The notes beneath the pieces are model-generated. The model did no database searches. It saw only the letters and a list, made by a program, of their open reading frames with translations, and was not told where the DNA came from. Both the position numbers and the translations under genes were made by a program. This document shows, piece by piece, positions 1 through 7,903 of a stretch of DNA of 32,235 nucleotides; the first letter of the stretch is position 1; each line of letters starts with the position of its first letter. The stretch is from Pseudomonadota bacterium (lineage in GTDB: Bacteria > Pseudomonadota > Gammaproteobacteria > Steroidobacterales > Steroidobacteraceae): the NCBI GenBank assembly GCA_003242685.1, contig QGVD01000045.1:1-32235 (forward strand), in the 5' to 3' direction.

Positions 1-575
1 ATCACGTTCTGATCGGGGAAATGGACGTAGATGTCGCCGTCGGTATGGGCCTGCATGAGATACCCGTACTCGATCTGCCGGCCGCCGAAGTCAATGCGCT
101 TCGAGTCGTAGTGGAACGTTTCCGTCGGCAGCGCCTGCTCCGGGCGCCGCGGATATGTGCGGTTCTCCCACTTCGAGATGATCTCGGTGCCGAGCCAGAG
201 CCGGGTGTTCTCGTGCGCGAGGATCTTCGCGCCGGCCGCGGCGAGCGACTCGTTCGAGCCGGTGTGATCCCAATGCCAGTGCGTGTTGAAGAGCAAGCGC
301 ACCGGGCTGCCGCCGGTCTGGTCGGCAACGGCACGCTGCAACTGGCGTGACGCCTCGGCGAGGCCGCCGTCCACCATCAGCACACCATCCGGGCCGGACA
401 GTGTGACGACGTTGCCGCCGGCTCCTTCGAAGAGCGTCAGGCCCTCCGCGAGCGGCGCCGAGCGGATGGTGAAGGAGCCGGTCTTCGCGAAGCCCGACGT
501 CGATCGCAGACCGAGGAACGCCGCTCCGCCCAGGGCGGCGTGCAGCAGACCACGGCGCGTCAGCGAGAAACTCAT
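1..575 (-). CDS. Tat-exported metallo-beta-lactamase-fold hydrolase, C-terminus cut by window edge
   Basis: Reading the minus strand from the ATG at 575 gives 191 codons with no stop before the edge, so the C-terminal part lies outside. A twin-arginine signal (LTRRGLL, residues 5-11) followed by an Ala/Gly/Leu stretch predicts Tat export. The metallo-beta-lactamase zinc motif is complete: H99-W-H101-W-D103-H104, followed by H177 in AHTDGDIYVHF. A GAGG HTG-type glyoxalase-II-like core is visible around residues 50-105. GAGG lies 6-7 bases upstream of the ATG. It is the last visible gene of a minus-strand operon and a tandem paralog of the gene upstream (638-1567), which aligns with it without gaps from residue 99 to 177. 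The likely role is a periplasmic Zn hydrolase; its substrate is unknown. Confidence 0.85.
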   Translation of the reverse strand, partial: MSFSLTRRGLLHAALGGAAFLGLRSTSGFAKTGSFTIRSAPLAEGLTLFEGAGGNVVTLSGPDGVLMVDGGLAEASRQLQRAVADQTGGSPVRLLFNTHWHWDHTGSNESLAAAGAKILAHENTRLWLGTEIISKWENRTYPRRPEQALPTETFHYDSKRIDFGGRQIEYGYLMQAHTDGDIYVHFPDQNV

Positions 576-637
576 GAGCACCTCGGAAGCTCGATCGGAT
601 GCGGACGGCTCATCTGTGTGAAGTCTCCGGGAAACTC

Positions 638-1567
638 TCAGGCGTCGGGGGCGAAGTGACCCCACATGCTCCTGAACGCTCTGATCACGAAGTCGTGCGG
701 GTCACCCATCTGCGCGGCGAACTCGCCGGCGGGATTCTCTGCAGCGGCCTCGTCGGGGCTCAGCCCGCGCGTCAGCGCACTCACGAGCCGTTCGTAGATC
801 GTGAAGTACATCGTGCGCTGCGCTTCGAGATCGGCACGGCTGAGGACGGGACCCTGTGCCGGCACGATGCGCGTGCCCGCGTCGGCTACCTTCAGGAGCC
901 GGTCGATGCCGCCGACCAGGCCGCCGATCCATCCGCCGGTCTGCCAGTCGAGGAGCGGCCAGCCTGCGCCTGAGATCACTCCTCCGGCCGCGAGGACGTT
1001 CGCCTTGCGGAAGTGGACGTAGATGTCCCCGTCGGTGTGAGCCTGCGCCATGCAGCCGTACTCGATCTCTTCATCGCCGAGCGGCACCGTCGCCGAACCG
1101 TAGAAGATCGTCTGTTTTGGAAGCGCAGCCGCGGGCAGCGGGCCGTAGGCGCCTTCGAGCCAGTCGACAGAGATCTTCCTGCCGAGCCAGAGCTTCGTGT
1201 TCTCGTGCGCGACGATCGTCGTGCCGCGGCGGCCGAGGCGCACGTTCGCTCCCGTCGACTCGGGATGCCAGTGGGTGTTGAAGAGCATCGCCACGCGGCG
1301 AGCCGAGAGCTCGCGCAGCGCGCGCTCGACGAGCGCAGCGCTTTGCGCTTCGAGCCCCCCGTCGACGAGCACCACGCCTTCCGGGCCCCGGGCGGCGAGG
1401 GCGTTCGTGCCCGCTCCCGTGAGAAGGATCAGACCGTCCGCGAGCGGCGTCACCTCGATCGCAGGTTTCGAGGAACGAAGGCCTGCGGCGGCAGTACCGC
1501 AGAGCGCCGAGCCCACGACGCTTGCGAGCGCGGTCGTAACGAAGCGCCGCCGGCCGATCCTCATCAT
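638..1567 (-). CDS. Tat-exported metallo-beta-lactamase-fold protein with a degenerate second metal site
   Basis: This is a 309-residue protein starting at the ATG at 1567 (a second ATG follows directly), 16 bases after the DUF1552 stop. A longer in-frame start at 1636 would lie inside the upstream gene and put 23 residues before the RRRFVTT Tat motif, so it is rejected. The fold is recognised by FNTHWH (H99, H101), AHENTKLWLG, and AHTDGDIYVHF (H177). The usual HxHxDH motif reads HWHPES, so the Asp is Glu103 and the last His is Ser104. The usual GD and GHGP ligand motifs read AGG (G196) and AQGP (Q238). Zn1 ligands are therefore kept and Zn2 ligands lost. Compared with its intact neighbour (1-575) it may be a mono-zinc enzyme, a binding protein, or inactive. 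Substrate unknown. Confidence 0.88.
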   Translation of the reverse strand: MMRIGRRRFVTTALASVVGSALCGTAAAGLRSSKPAIEVTPLADGLILLTGAGTNALAARGPEGVVLVDGGLEAQSAALVERALRELSARRVAMLFNTHWHPESTGANVRLGRRGTTIVAHENTKLWLGRKISVDWLEGAYGPLPAAALPKQTIFYGSATVPLGDEEIEYGCMAQAHTDGDIYVHFRKANVLAAGGVISGAGWPLLDWQTGGWIGGLVGGIDRLLKVADAGTRIVPAQGPVLSRADLEAQRTMYFTIYERLVSALTRGLSPDEAAAENPAGEFAAQMGDPHDFVIRAFRSMWGHFAPDA

Positions 1568-1583
1568 CGGGTGATCACCAACG

Positions 1584-2900
1584 TCACACTTCGGACAGCT
1601 CGCCGGTGGCGTCCGCGAAGGATTCGATCGGCACACCCGCGCGGTTGAGCAGGGTGACCAGCAGGTTCGCGTGCGGCGTGTCCTGCGGGTACTTCAGGTG
1701 CTGCCCGCCCTTCACCCGTCCGCAGCCGCGGCCCAGGATGGCGGAAGGCAGAGGGTCGTTGTTGTGCAGATCGCTGTTCGACATGTTGCTGCCGAACAGG
1801 ATCAGCGAGTGATCGAGCATCGTGCCGTCGCCGTCCTCCATCTCGGCGAGGCGCTTCACGAAGCGGCGCGCGAAGATGTCGGTGTGGTACGTCTGGATGC
1901 GCACCAGCTTGTCGAGCTTCGCGGGATCGTTCTGATGGTGCGACAGCGGATGGAAGGCATCCGGAACGCCGATCTGGTTGTACGTCCGCATGCTCACTTC
2001 CTTGGCCATCATGAACGAGATGACGCGCGTCTGATTCGCCTGGAAGGCGAGCGCCATCAGCTCGAACATCACGCCGAGATGCTCGGCGAAGTCGGAAGGA
2101 ATGCCGACCGGCGCGTCCGGCAGATCGGCGTTCGCCGCGCCGCTCTGCATCAGTTTCTGGATGCGCCGCTCGATCTCGCGGACCGAGTCGAGGTAGTCGC
2201 TCACGCGCGTGCGGTCCGCGGGACCCAGCCGCCGCTGCAGGCTCACGGCGCGATCGGTCACGAAGTCGAGGATGCTGCCGGTTTCCTCGATGATCGCGCG
2301 GCGTTCCTCGCTCGTGTCGCCCTGGCCGAAGAGCTGATAGAAGACCTTGCGCGGATTGTTCTCCATCGGCAGCGGCTGAAAGGGCGTGCGGAAGGAAACG
2401 GTGCTGCCGAAGCCGCAGCCGACCGCGCTGCTGCAGGGACCGCCGGTCTCGGTGCTGAGCTCGAGCGAGGGGAGGGGCGTGTCCTGGCCGATGTAGCGCG
2501 CCGCGAGCTGATCGGCCGTGATGCCGCGGTCGCCCGTTCCGTCGCGGTCCTTCGGGCCGACACAGGAGAGCCACGTTCCGGCGATGATGCCGTGAGGATC
2601 GGAGCTCTCGCCACCCTTGTTGCGCAGCCCGCTCACGATCGTGAGGTGCGAGCGGAACGGCTCCAGGGGCGCGAGGATCGGGGAGATCTCGAAGTCGCGA
2701 CCCGTCGCCGTCGGCGACCAGCGGTCCATCACGGCACCGTGCGGGAAGTAGACGAACGCCAGTCGCGGCGCGGGTTTCGCCGCGGTGTTCGCGAGCGCCG
2801 TGCCAGCCGGAATCATCGCATCGAGCAGCGGCAGCGAGATCGAGGCGCCGAGGCCGCGAAGCACCGTCCGCCGCGACAGATGTTTCTTCGTGATGAACAT
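1584..2900 (-). CDS. Tat-exported DUF1552 family protein
   Basis: This is a 438-residue protein. The N-terminus holds a twin-arginine signal (LSRRTVLRGLG, about residues 8-18) followed by a hydrophobic stretch ending near ALA, so it should be folded before export to the periplasm. The body (RLAFVYFPHGAVMDRW, then FQPLPMENNPRKVF, FMMAKEVSMRTYNQIG and SHHQND, and LILFGSNMSNSDLHNNDPLPSAILG near the end, quoted in pieces) is typical of DUF1552, a family found next to DUF1592-type cytochrome proteins; it resembles the DUF1501/sulfatase-like alkaline-phosphatase clan. I choose the ATG at 2900, with AGGTG six bases upstream, over the GTG at 2909, which directly follows the upstream stop. Tight spacing to both neighbours indicates one operon. 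The reaction is unknown. Confidence 0.88.
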   Translation of the reverse strand: MFITKKHLSRRTVLRGLGASISLPLLDAMIPAGTALANTAAKPAPRLAFVYFPHGAVMDRWSPTATGRDFEISPILAPLEPFRSHLTIVSGLRNKGGESSDPHGIIAGTWLSCVGPKDRDGTGDRGITADQLAARYIGQDTPLPSLELSTETGGPCSSAVGCGFGSTVSFRTPFQPLPMENNPRKVFYQLFGQGDTSEERRAIIEETGSILDFVTDRAVSLQRRLGPADRTRVSDYLDSVREIERRIQKLMQSGAANADLPDAPVGIPSDFAEHLGVMFELMALAFQANQTRVISFMMAKEVSMRTYNQIGVPDAFHPLSHHQNDPAKLDKLVRIQTYHTDIFARRFVKRLAEMEDGDGTMLDHSLILFGSNMSNSDLHNNDPLPSAILGRGCGRVKGGQHLKYPQDTPHANLLVTLLNRAGVPIESFADATGELSEV

Positions 2901-2909
2901 GGGCTGCAC

Positions 2910-5441
2910 CTACTGCTGCGTGTCGGCCCGGGTGACGAGCGGGCGCGGTTCCCCCTCGCCCGGCACCGCGCTTTTCAGGAAAGCATCGCTCGTGACGATG
3001 AGCGTCACGATAGTGGAAAACCGGTAATCGTCGCGCGCGGCCTCGCGCACGACGGAACGCACGAGCGGCATGTCGTGATGGTCGAGCGGACGGCCCAGCG
3101 CGTACGTCATGAGCTTCTCTACGAACGTCTGCACGAACTGGTCGGGGCGCCTGAGGAGCGCCCGCCGCAGGTCGTCCGGCCCGTTGACGACGGTCCCGTC
3201 CGGCAGCACGCCGGAGGAGTCGATCGGGTCGCCGGCGAAGCGGTCCACCGTGCGGTACTGGCCGACCGCGTCGAAGTTCTCGAGCGCGAAGCCCAGGGGA
3301 TCCATCACGCCGTGACACGAGAAGCACTGCGGGTTCTGGCTGTGCAACGCCATGCGCTCGCGCACGGTGCGCGCACGCCTGCCCGCGACGTTCTCCTCGA
3401 GTGCCTCCACGTTGGGCGGAGGCGGCGCCGGCGGTGTGCCCATCACGCGCTCGAGGATCCAGGCGCCGCGCAGCACCGGAGCGGTGCGGTTCGGATACGA
3501 GGTGATCATCAGGATGGCCCCCTTGCCGAGGAGGCCGAAGCGCGCGCTGTTTTCGAGCTTCACACGCCGGAAACGATCGCCCTTCACCGTGCGGATCCCG
3601 TAGTGCAGGGCGAGACGCTCGTTGAGGAACGTGTGGTCCGCAGTGAGGAGGTCGACGACGTTCCGGTCCTCGCGGAAGATGCTCTCGACGAAGAGGCGCA
3701 GCTCCTCGCGCATGTCGGCGCGCAGGTCCCCCTGACCGCTCGCGTGCGGGAACACGCGCGGATCGGGGTCGATCTCATCGAGCTTTCCGATGTCGAGCCA
3801 CTGGAAAGCGAAGTCGGAGGCGAGCGTTGCGGCCCGCGGGTCGGCGAGCATGCGCCGCACCTGGCGCTCGAGCTCCGCGCGATCGCGCAGCCGTCCTGCG
3901 GCTGCGACCGACAGCAGCTCCTCGTCCGGAATGCTGCGCCAGAGGAAGAACGACAGCCGCGAGGCGAGATCCACGTCGCTGAGCTCGTAGACCGAGCCGG
4001 CGGTCAGCGACTGCGACGGGAACGCGGCACGGTAGAGAAAATCGGGGCTCGCGAGGATCGCGGTGAGTGCGCGCCGGATGCCTTCCTCGAAGTCCTGTGC
4101 CTCGCGTCCTGCGCGGTAGAAGCGCAGCAGCGCATCGACGTCCGCACTCTCGAGCGGACGCCGGTAGGCGCGCGTCGCGAGCCGCGCGACGATCTCCTCG
4201 GCGCAGGGAAGCTCCTCTTCGGGAGAACGCGGATAGCAGGAGAACACGCGCCGCCGGCTCGGCATGTCGGAGACGCCCGTCACGTCGTAGGGGCCGCGGA
4301 TCTCGATGGAGCTCACGCGCAGCACTCGATCCTGACCGCCGCCGGGCACGTGCATGTGCAGCCGGTCCTCGGACTCGGCGAACGTGCGCTGCACGAACGC
4401 AACCGCGAGGGTATGGAGACCCGCGGTCGCCCTGAAACGGATGTTCTTGAGGCGCTTGTTGATGCGATCGACCGCAGGGTCCTGCTCCTGGTCGATCGCC
4501 TTCATGTCCTCTTCGCCGCCGATCGTGGTCTCGTAGACCTGCCGTCCATCGAGAACCACGACGAGGCGGTTCTCGAATTCCATGTTGTAGACCCAGAGCG
4601 CCTGGGCCATGTTGGCGATGTCGATCTCGTAGGTGCCGTCGGCCGGGAAGAAGTGCTCGACGGCGATACCGCCGCGCGTTCCGAGCGGCAGACCCTCGCG
4701 GTGAAACTGTTGCGTGCCGGCATCGCGCGCGACGTACGTAGTGCCGGCCGGACGCGCGTTGCGATTGCCGATCGCCCGCAGCGCGACGGTGCGCGCGGCG
4801 CTCAGATACTGATCGATGAAGGAAGGCGAGACCTGGAGGGCGGAAGCGATGTTGTCGAAGCCGCCCTGCGCGTCGTCCTGCGGCAGGAGCTCCGTGGGAT
4901 CGATCTCGACGTCGAGCAGATCGCGGACCGCGTTCGCATACTCCTTGCGGTTGAGCCGGTGCGGCGGCACGTGGCCAGGCGCACGGCGCAGGCGCGCAGC
5001 CTCGTCGAGCGTGCCTTCCATCCAGGAGACGAAGGCATGCAGCGCGGTCTCGTCGGGCTGCGGTTTGCCCGGCGGCGGCATCAGCCGACCCCGGAGCTTG
5101 CGGACGACTTTCTCCCAGACCTCCGCCTCGTGCGGCACCTGGTCGGGCGTCATCGTGTCGAACGCGATACCGCCGGCCCAGTCCTCGGCGTTGTGACAGT
5201 CGGTGCAGTAGCGCTCGAGCAGCGACCAGTGGTCGCTCGAGGCTCGAGGCGCGGCGTTGGCGTCGGCCGTCTGCGCCGCCACGGTTGCCGGAACGAGGAA
5301 GCTGGCACTCGCCGCGAGAAGGGCGGCGACGAGGACGCTCGACACGACACGAAGCGCACGAGCGCCCGCTTCGTTCGAAAGGGCGACGGGTCGATGGCGC
5401 CGCAGCGCACGTTCAACCGACTCTCTCGACACCGACGCCAC
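2910..5441 (-). CDS. Exported di-heme DUF1592/DUF1588/DUF1585-type cytochrome protein
   Basis: This is an 843-residue protein with a hydrophobic export signal at about residues 33-57. A first c-type heme site, C79-x-x-C82-H83, lies in a planctomycete-cytochrome-type segment (YCTDCHNAEDWAGG, LMPPPGKPQP). The body follows the order of this family: DUF1587 (HRLNRKEYANAVRDLL), DUF1595, DUF1592 (LASRLSFFLWRSIPDEEL), DUF1588 with a second heme site C706-x-x-C709-H710 (CFSCHGVMDPLGFALENFD), and DUF1585 at the C-terminus. The start is a GTG with AAGGGG just upstream, but the spacing is short and a second GTG three codons downstream is possible. It is the first gene of the operon with DUF1552 and the two metallo-beta-lactamase-fold genes. 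An electron-transfer or oxidative role in the periplasm is inferred; no member's substrate is known to me. Confidence 0.88.
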   Translation of the reverse strand: MASVSRESVERALRRHRPVALSNEAGARALRVVSSVLVAALLAASASFLVPATVAAQTADANAAPRASSDHWSLLERYCTDCHNAEDWAGGIAFDTMTPDQVPHEAEVWEKVVRKLRGRLMPPPGKPQPDETALHAFVSWMEGTLDEAARLRRAPGHVPPHRLNRKEYANAVRDLLDVEIDPTELLPQDDAQGGFDNIASALQVSPSFIDQYLSAARTVALRAIGNRNARPAGTTYVARDAGTQQFHREGLPLGTRGGIAVEHFFPADGTYEIDIANMAQALWVYNMEFENRLVVVLDGRQVYETTIGGEEDMKAIDQEQDPAVDRINKRLKNIRFRATAGLHTLAVAFVQRTFAESEDRLHMHVPGGGQDRVLRVSSIEIRGPYDVTGVSDMPSRRRVFSCYPRSPEEELPCAEEIVARLATRAYRRPLESADVDALLRFYRAGREAQDFEEGIRRALTAILASPDFLYRAAFPSQSLTAGSVYELSDVDLASRLSFFLWRSIPDEELLSVAAAGRLRDRAELERQVRRMLADPRAATLASDFAFQWLDIGKLDEIDPDPRVFPHASGQGDLRADMREELRLFVESIFREDRNVVDLLTADHTFLNERLALHYGIRTVKGDRFRRVKLENSARFGLLGKGAILMITSYPNRTAPVLRGAWILERVMGTPPAPPPPNVEALEENVAGRRARTVRERMALHSQNPQCFSCHGVMDPLGFALENFDAVGQYRTVDRFAGDPIDSSGVLPDGTVVNGPDDLRRALLRRPDQFVQTFVEKLMTYALGRPLDHHDMPLVRSVVREAARDDYRFSTIVTLIVTSDAFLKSAVPGEGEPRPLVTRADTQQ

Positions 5442-5538
5442 CGCCCCTTGCTCGACTCTCCGGTGAATCCGCGGGGAAGTAGCATAGCCCGTGCCGGAGC
5501 GTCAAACTCCTCGGCCTCGCCAGCTGAAGTGACGTTGC

Positions 5539-5564
5539 GAAGCGTGCTTCCGGTCTCACGCTTC
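5539..5564. promoter_or_regulatory. Inverted repeat in the divergent promoter region
   Basis: GAAGCGTG (5539-5546) and CACGCTTC (5557-5564) form a perfect 8-base inverted repeat around a 10-base spacer, in the 281-base region between the divergent DUF1592 and FAD-dehydrogenase genes. CTTCCGG occurs twice here as a direct repeat (5547-5553 and 5561-5567). It may be an operator or an RNA hairpin; no protein can be assigned. Confidence 0.4.
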
Positions 5565-5590
5565 CGGCGATTCAGTGCTCAGGTGATGAA

Positions 5591-5611
5591 CCGGAAAAGG
5601 TCTGTTTCCGG
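5591..5611. promoter_or_regulatory. Second inverted repeat in the divergent promoter region
   Basis: CCGGAAA (5591-5597) and TTTCCGG (5605-5611) form a perfect 7-base inverted repeat with a 7-base spacer, 26 bases after the first dyad and about 110 bases upstream of the FAD-dehydrogenase start. A TATGAT hexamer (5656-5661) further downstream could be a -10 element for that gene, but the best upstream hexamer, TTGGGC at 5631-5636, has a 19-base spacer, so the promoter is uncertain. Confidence 0.35.
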
Positions 5612-5722
5612 GCGGTCGCAATTCGGCGGATTGGGCGGTGCCGCGGCGCATCGCCTATGATGCAGCCGTGCCCGGGGGGCCGACCACGACGGGGCGCGAG
5701 ACGACAGAGAGAGGGGATACCG

Positions 5723-7114
5723 ATGAGCTCAGATGCGAACCTGCGGACACGCCTTGCGGTAGCGGTCGGCGAGGACATCGTCCGGGGGCCGGGTGACGGG
5801 GAATTCGGTCGCCATCTGCGCGACTTCGTGGTGCAGGCGCCCGCCGGCGTGAACATCGTCGCGTTCGCCTATCCGCGCAGCACGGAGCAGGTTTCCAGGA
5901 TCCTGCGCTTCTGCCACGAGAACGATCTGCCCGTGGTGCCTCAGGGCGGCATGACCGGGCTCGTCGGAGGCGGTGTGCCGGTTACGCGCTGCGTGGTGCT
6001 CTCGCTCGAGCGCATGCGTGCCATCGAGGAGGTGGACACCGCGGCATCGACCATGACCGTGCAGGCGGGCGTCGTGCTCGAGGCCGTGCAGAAGGCGGCG
6101 GACGCAGCGAACCTGTTCTTCCCGCTCGACCTCGGCGGACGAGGCTCCTGCCAGGTCGGCGGCAATGCGTCGACGAACGCGGGCGGCAACCGCGTCCTGC
6201 GCTACGGCATGATGCGCGACCTCATTCTCGGCGTCGAAGCCGTGCTCGCCGACGGCACGGTGATCAACGCCCTGCACAAGTACATCAAGAACAACACCGG
6301 ATACGACCTGCGGCAGCTCTTCATCGGCTCGGAGGGCACGCTCGGCGTGATCACGCGCCTCGTGCTGCGCCTCTATCCCAAGCCGCGCTCGGTGTGCACG
6401 GGCCTGTGCGCACTGCGCGGCTACGCCGCCGTCGTCGAGTTCCTGGGACGCGCGAAGGCGGGCTTCGGCTCGACGCTCACCGCGTTCGAGGTGATGTGGC
6501 CGGAGTTCTACCGTCTCGGCACGGTGGCGCTCTCACGTCAGCCGCCCATCGAGCCGAAGCACGGTGTGTACGTGCTCATCGAGACCATGGGCACGGATCC
6601 GGATGCCGACCAGAGCCGCTTCGAGAAGGTGATCGAAGAGGCGCTCGGCAGCGGGCTCCTCGAGGACGCGGTGATCGCTCAGTCGGTCGCGCAGGCGCAG
6701 CAGCTCTGGGCCATCCGGGACTGTCCGGGGGAGTTCCCGCGCATTCACTGGCCGCAGCTCGGATTCGACGTCAGCGTGCCGACGGGTGAGATCGGCGATC
6801 TCGTCGAGGAGCTGCGCAAAGTGCTCCTCGCACGCTGGCCGGACATCGTGCTCGTGTTCTTCGGTCACGTGGCCGACGGCAATCTGCACCTGTCGGCGCG
6901 CCTGCCCGCCGCCGCGTCGGAGCACGACGTGGAGGAGCTCGTCTACGGCGTCATCGCGCGGCGCCGCGGCTCGGTCTCGGCCGAGCACGGCATAGGCCTG
7001 CACAAGAAACCCTTCCTGCAGTGCTCGCGCAGCCCCGAGGAGATCGAGATGATGCGCGCGATCAAGCGCGCGCTCGATCCCAAGGGAATCCTCAATCCGG
7101 GGAAGGTGTTCTGA
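5723..7114 (+). CDS. FAD-binding 2-hydroxyacid dehydrogenase (GlcD / D-2-hydroxyglutarate dehydrogenase-like)
   Basis: This is a 463-residue cytoplasmic flavoprotein. The N-terminal FAD-binding PCMH-type domain shows the pyrophosphate loop in VPQGGMTGLVGGGVPV and the GGNASTNAGGNRVLRYG segment. The C-terminal FAD-oxidase domain shows GHVADGNLHLS and SAEHGIGLHKK, the His/His/Glu metal-site region of the D-lactate, glycolate and D-2-hydroxyglutarate dehydrogenases. Such enzymes oxidise a D-2-hydroxyacid to the 2-oxoacid and pass electrons to a quinone, cytochrome or ETF. GAGAGAGGGG lies 6-7 bases upstream of the ATG at 5723; an in-frame ATG at 5657 lacks this and adds a non-conserved Arg-rich tail. 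The gene is transcribed alone, divergent from the DUF1592 operon and ending at a shared hairpin. Substrate is not determined by sequence. Confidence 0.88.
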   Translation: MSSDANLRTRLAVAVGEDIVRGPGDGEFGRHLRDFVVQAPAGVNIVAFAYPRSTEQVSRILRFCHENDLPVVPQGGMTGLVGGGVPVTRCVVLSLERMRAIEEVDTAASTMTVQAGVVLEAVQKAADAANLFFPLDLGGRGSCQVGGNASTNAGGNRVLRYGMMRDLILGVEAVLADGTVINALHKYIKNNTGYDLRQLFIGSEGTLGVITRLVLRLYPKPRSVCTGLCALRGYAAVVEFLGRAKAGFGSTLTAFEVMWPEFYRLGTVALSRQPPIEPKHGVYVLIETMGTDPDADQSRFEKVIEEALGSGLLEDAVIAQSVAQAQQLWAIRDCPGEFPRIHWPQLGFDVSVPTGEIGDLVEELRKVLLARWPDIVLVFFGHVADGNLHLSARLPAAASEHDVEELVYGVIARRRGSVSAEHGIGLHKKPFLQCSRSPEEIEMMRAIKRALDPKGILNPGKVF

Positions 7115-7115
7115 A

Positions 7116-7144
7116 GCCGGCGCCGCGGTACGCACGGCGCCGGC
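7116..7144. terminator. Bidirectional terminator-like hairpin between convergent genes
   Basis: A perfect 10-base stem (GCCGGCGCCG / CGGCGCCGGC) with a 9-base loop fills the 36-base gap between the stop of the FAD dehydrogenase and the stop of the HD-domain gene. There is no T tract on either side, so it may slow rather than end transcription or act with Rho. Confidence 0.6.
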
Positions 7145-7150
7145 CCGCGA

Positions 7151-7903
7151 TCACAGGAAGTTGTTCGGCCAGATCATCGTGCGCCACATGTGGGCCACGG
7201 GTGAGTTGTCGAAGCCGAGACCTTCCTTCGGCTGCCTGAAGTGCCGGCCGATGATGTCCGTGAACTCCTCGGGATCGACGTTCCAGCCTTCCTGGAAGGA
7301 ATACTTGTCGTAGAGCGTGATCAGCCGGGAGGTCATGTACCACCGGTGCTTGCGGGCCTCTTCGGCATCGCGGCGGATGTACTCCGGCGGCACGTAGTCC
7401 GGGCCGAAGAAGCGGATGTACTCCTCGGGGTACTCGTAGCCCACCGATTCGTCGGGGAAGTAGCGCAGCGCCTGGTGATACTTCACCGCCCACGCGATCT
7501 CCTCGCTGACGTAAGGCGCCACGAGCTGCGCGCTCCAGTAGCCGTGATCCGTGCGGATGAGCGCGCCGTTCGAAATGTCGTGCAGCAGACAGGCCATGAC
7601 GACCTTCTCGTCGTGACCCGCATCGAGCGCGCTCTTCGCGCTCTGCAGCAGGTGCCGGACGGCCCAGGCCGAGAAGCGCAGGCGGAAGAAGTCGAGCAGC
7701 GTCGGCGCCTTCGGCATGGGCGGCAGGGCCGGATTGTCGCCCATCATGAAGACGGCGTTGGGACCGAGGCGGGCCATCATCTCCGGCTGAGGGCTCGGGA
7801 TTCCCGTGCCGACCAGTGCGATGGGCTGAGGCATGATCATCCGCTCGCGGCCGGCCTGAGGCGTCGCGGGCGTGCTCGGTGCATTCTCGTTTTCGTCCGT
7901 CAT
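7151..7903 (-). CDS. HD-domain protein, PhnZ/MIOX-like metal site
   Basis: This is a 250-residue soluble protein. The metal-binding pattern of an HD domain is visible: H84 (VRHLLQSAKSAL), H108-D109 (ACLLHDISNG), H120 (TDHGYWSAQL) and H143 (KYHQALRYF). This H...HD...H...H order and the DHG and KYHQALRY segments resemble the HD-domain oxygenases (PhnZ, TmpB, myo-inositol oxygenase) more than nucleotide phosphohydrolases; that placement is inference. A Glu/Tyr/Pro-rich loop (residues 150-175) follows. The ATG at 7903 overlaps the transporter stop in an ATGA, and GAGGAA lies about 7 bases upstream, so the two genes are translationally coupled. Function is unknown; a substrate brought in by the transporter is a reasonable guess. 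Confidence 0.8.
   Translation of the reverse strand: MTDENENAPSTPATPQAGRERMIMPQPIALVGTGIPSPQPEMMARLGPNAVFMMGDNPALPPMPKAPTLLDFFRLRFSAWAVRHLLQSAKSALDAGHDEKVVMACLLHDISNGALIRTDHGYWSAQLVAPYVSEEIAWAVKYHQALRYFPDESVGYEYPEEYIRFFGPDYVPPEYIRRDAEEARKHRWYMTSRLITLYDKYSFQEGWNVDPEEFTDIIGRHFRQPKEGLGFDNSPVAHMWRTMIWPNNFL

Noticed and set aside
1671..5660. A 1329-codon open frame on the plus strand
   Set aside because: It lies opposite DUF1552 and DUF1592 genes with clear family motifs. Arg/Glu/His-rich composition without motifs is typical of antisense frames in GC-rich DNA.
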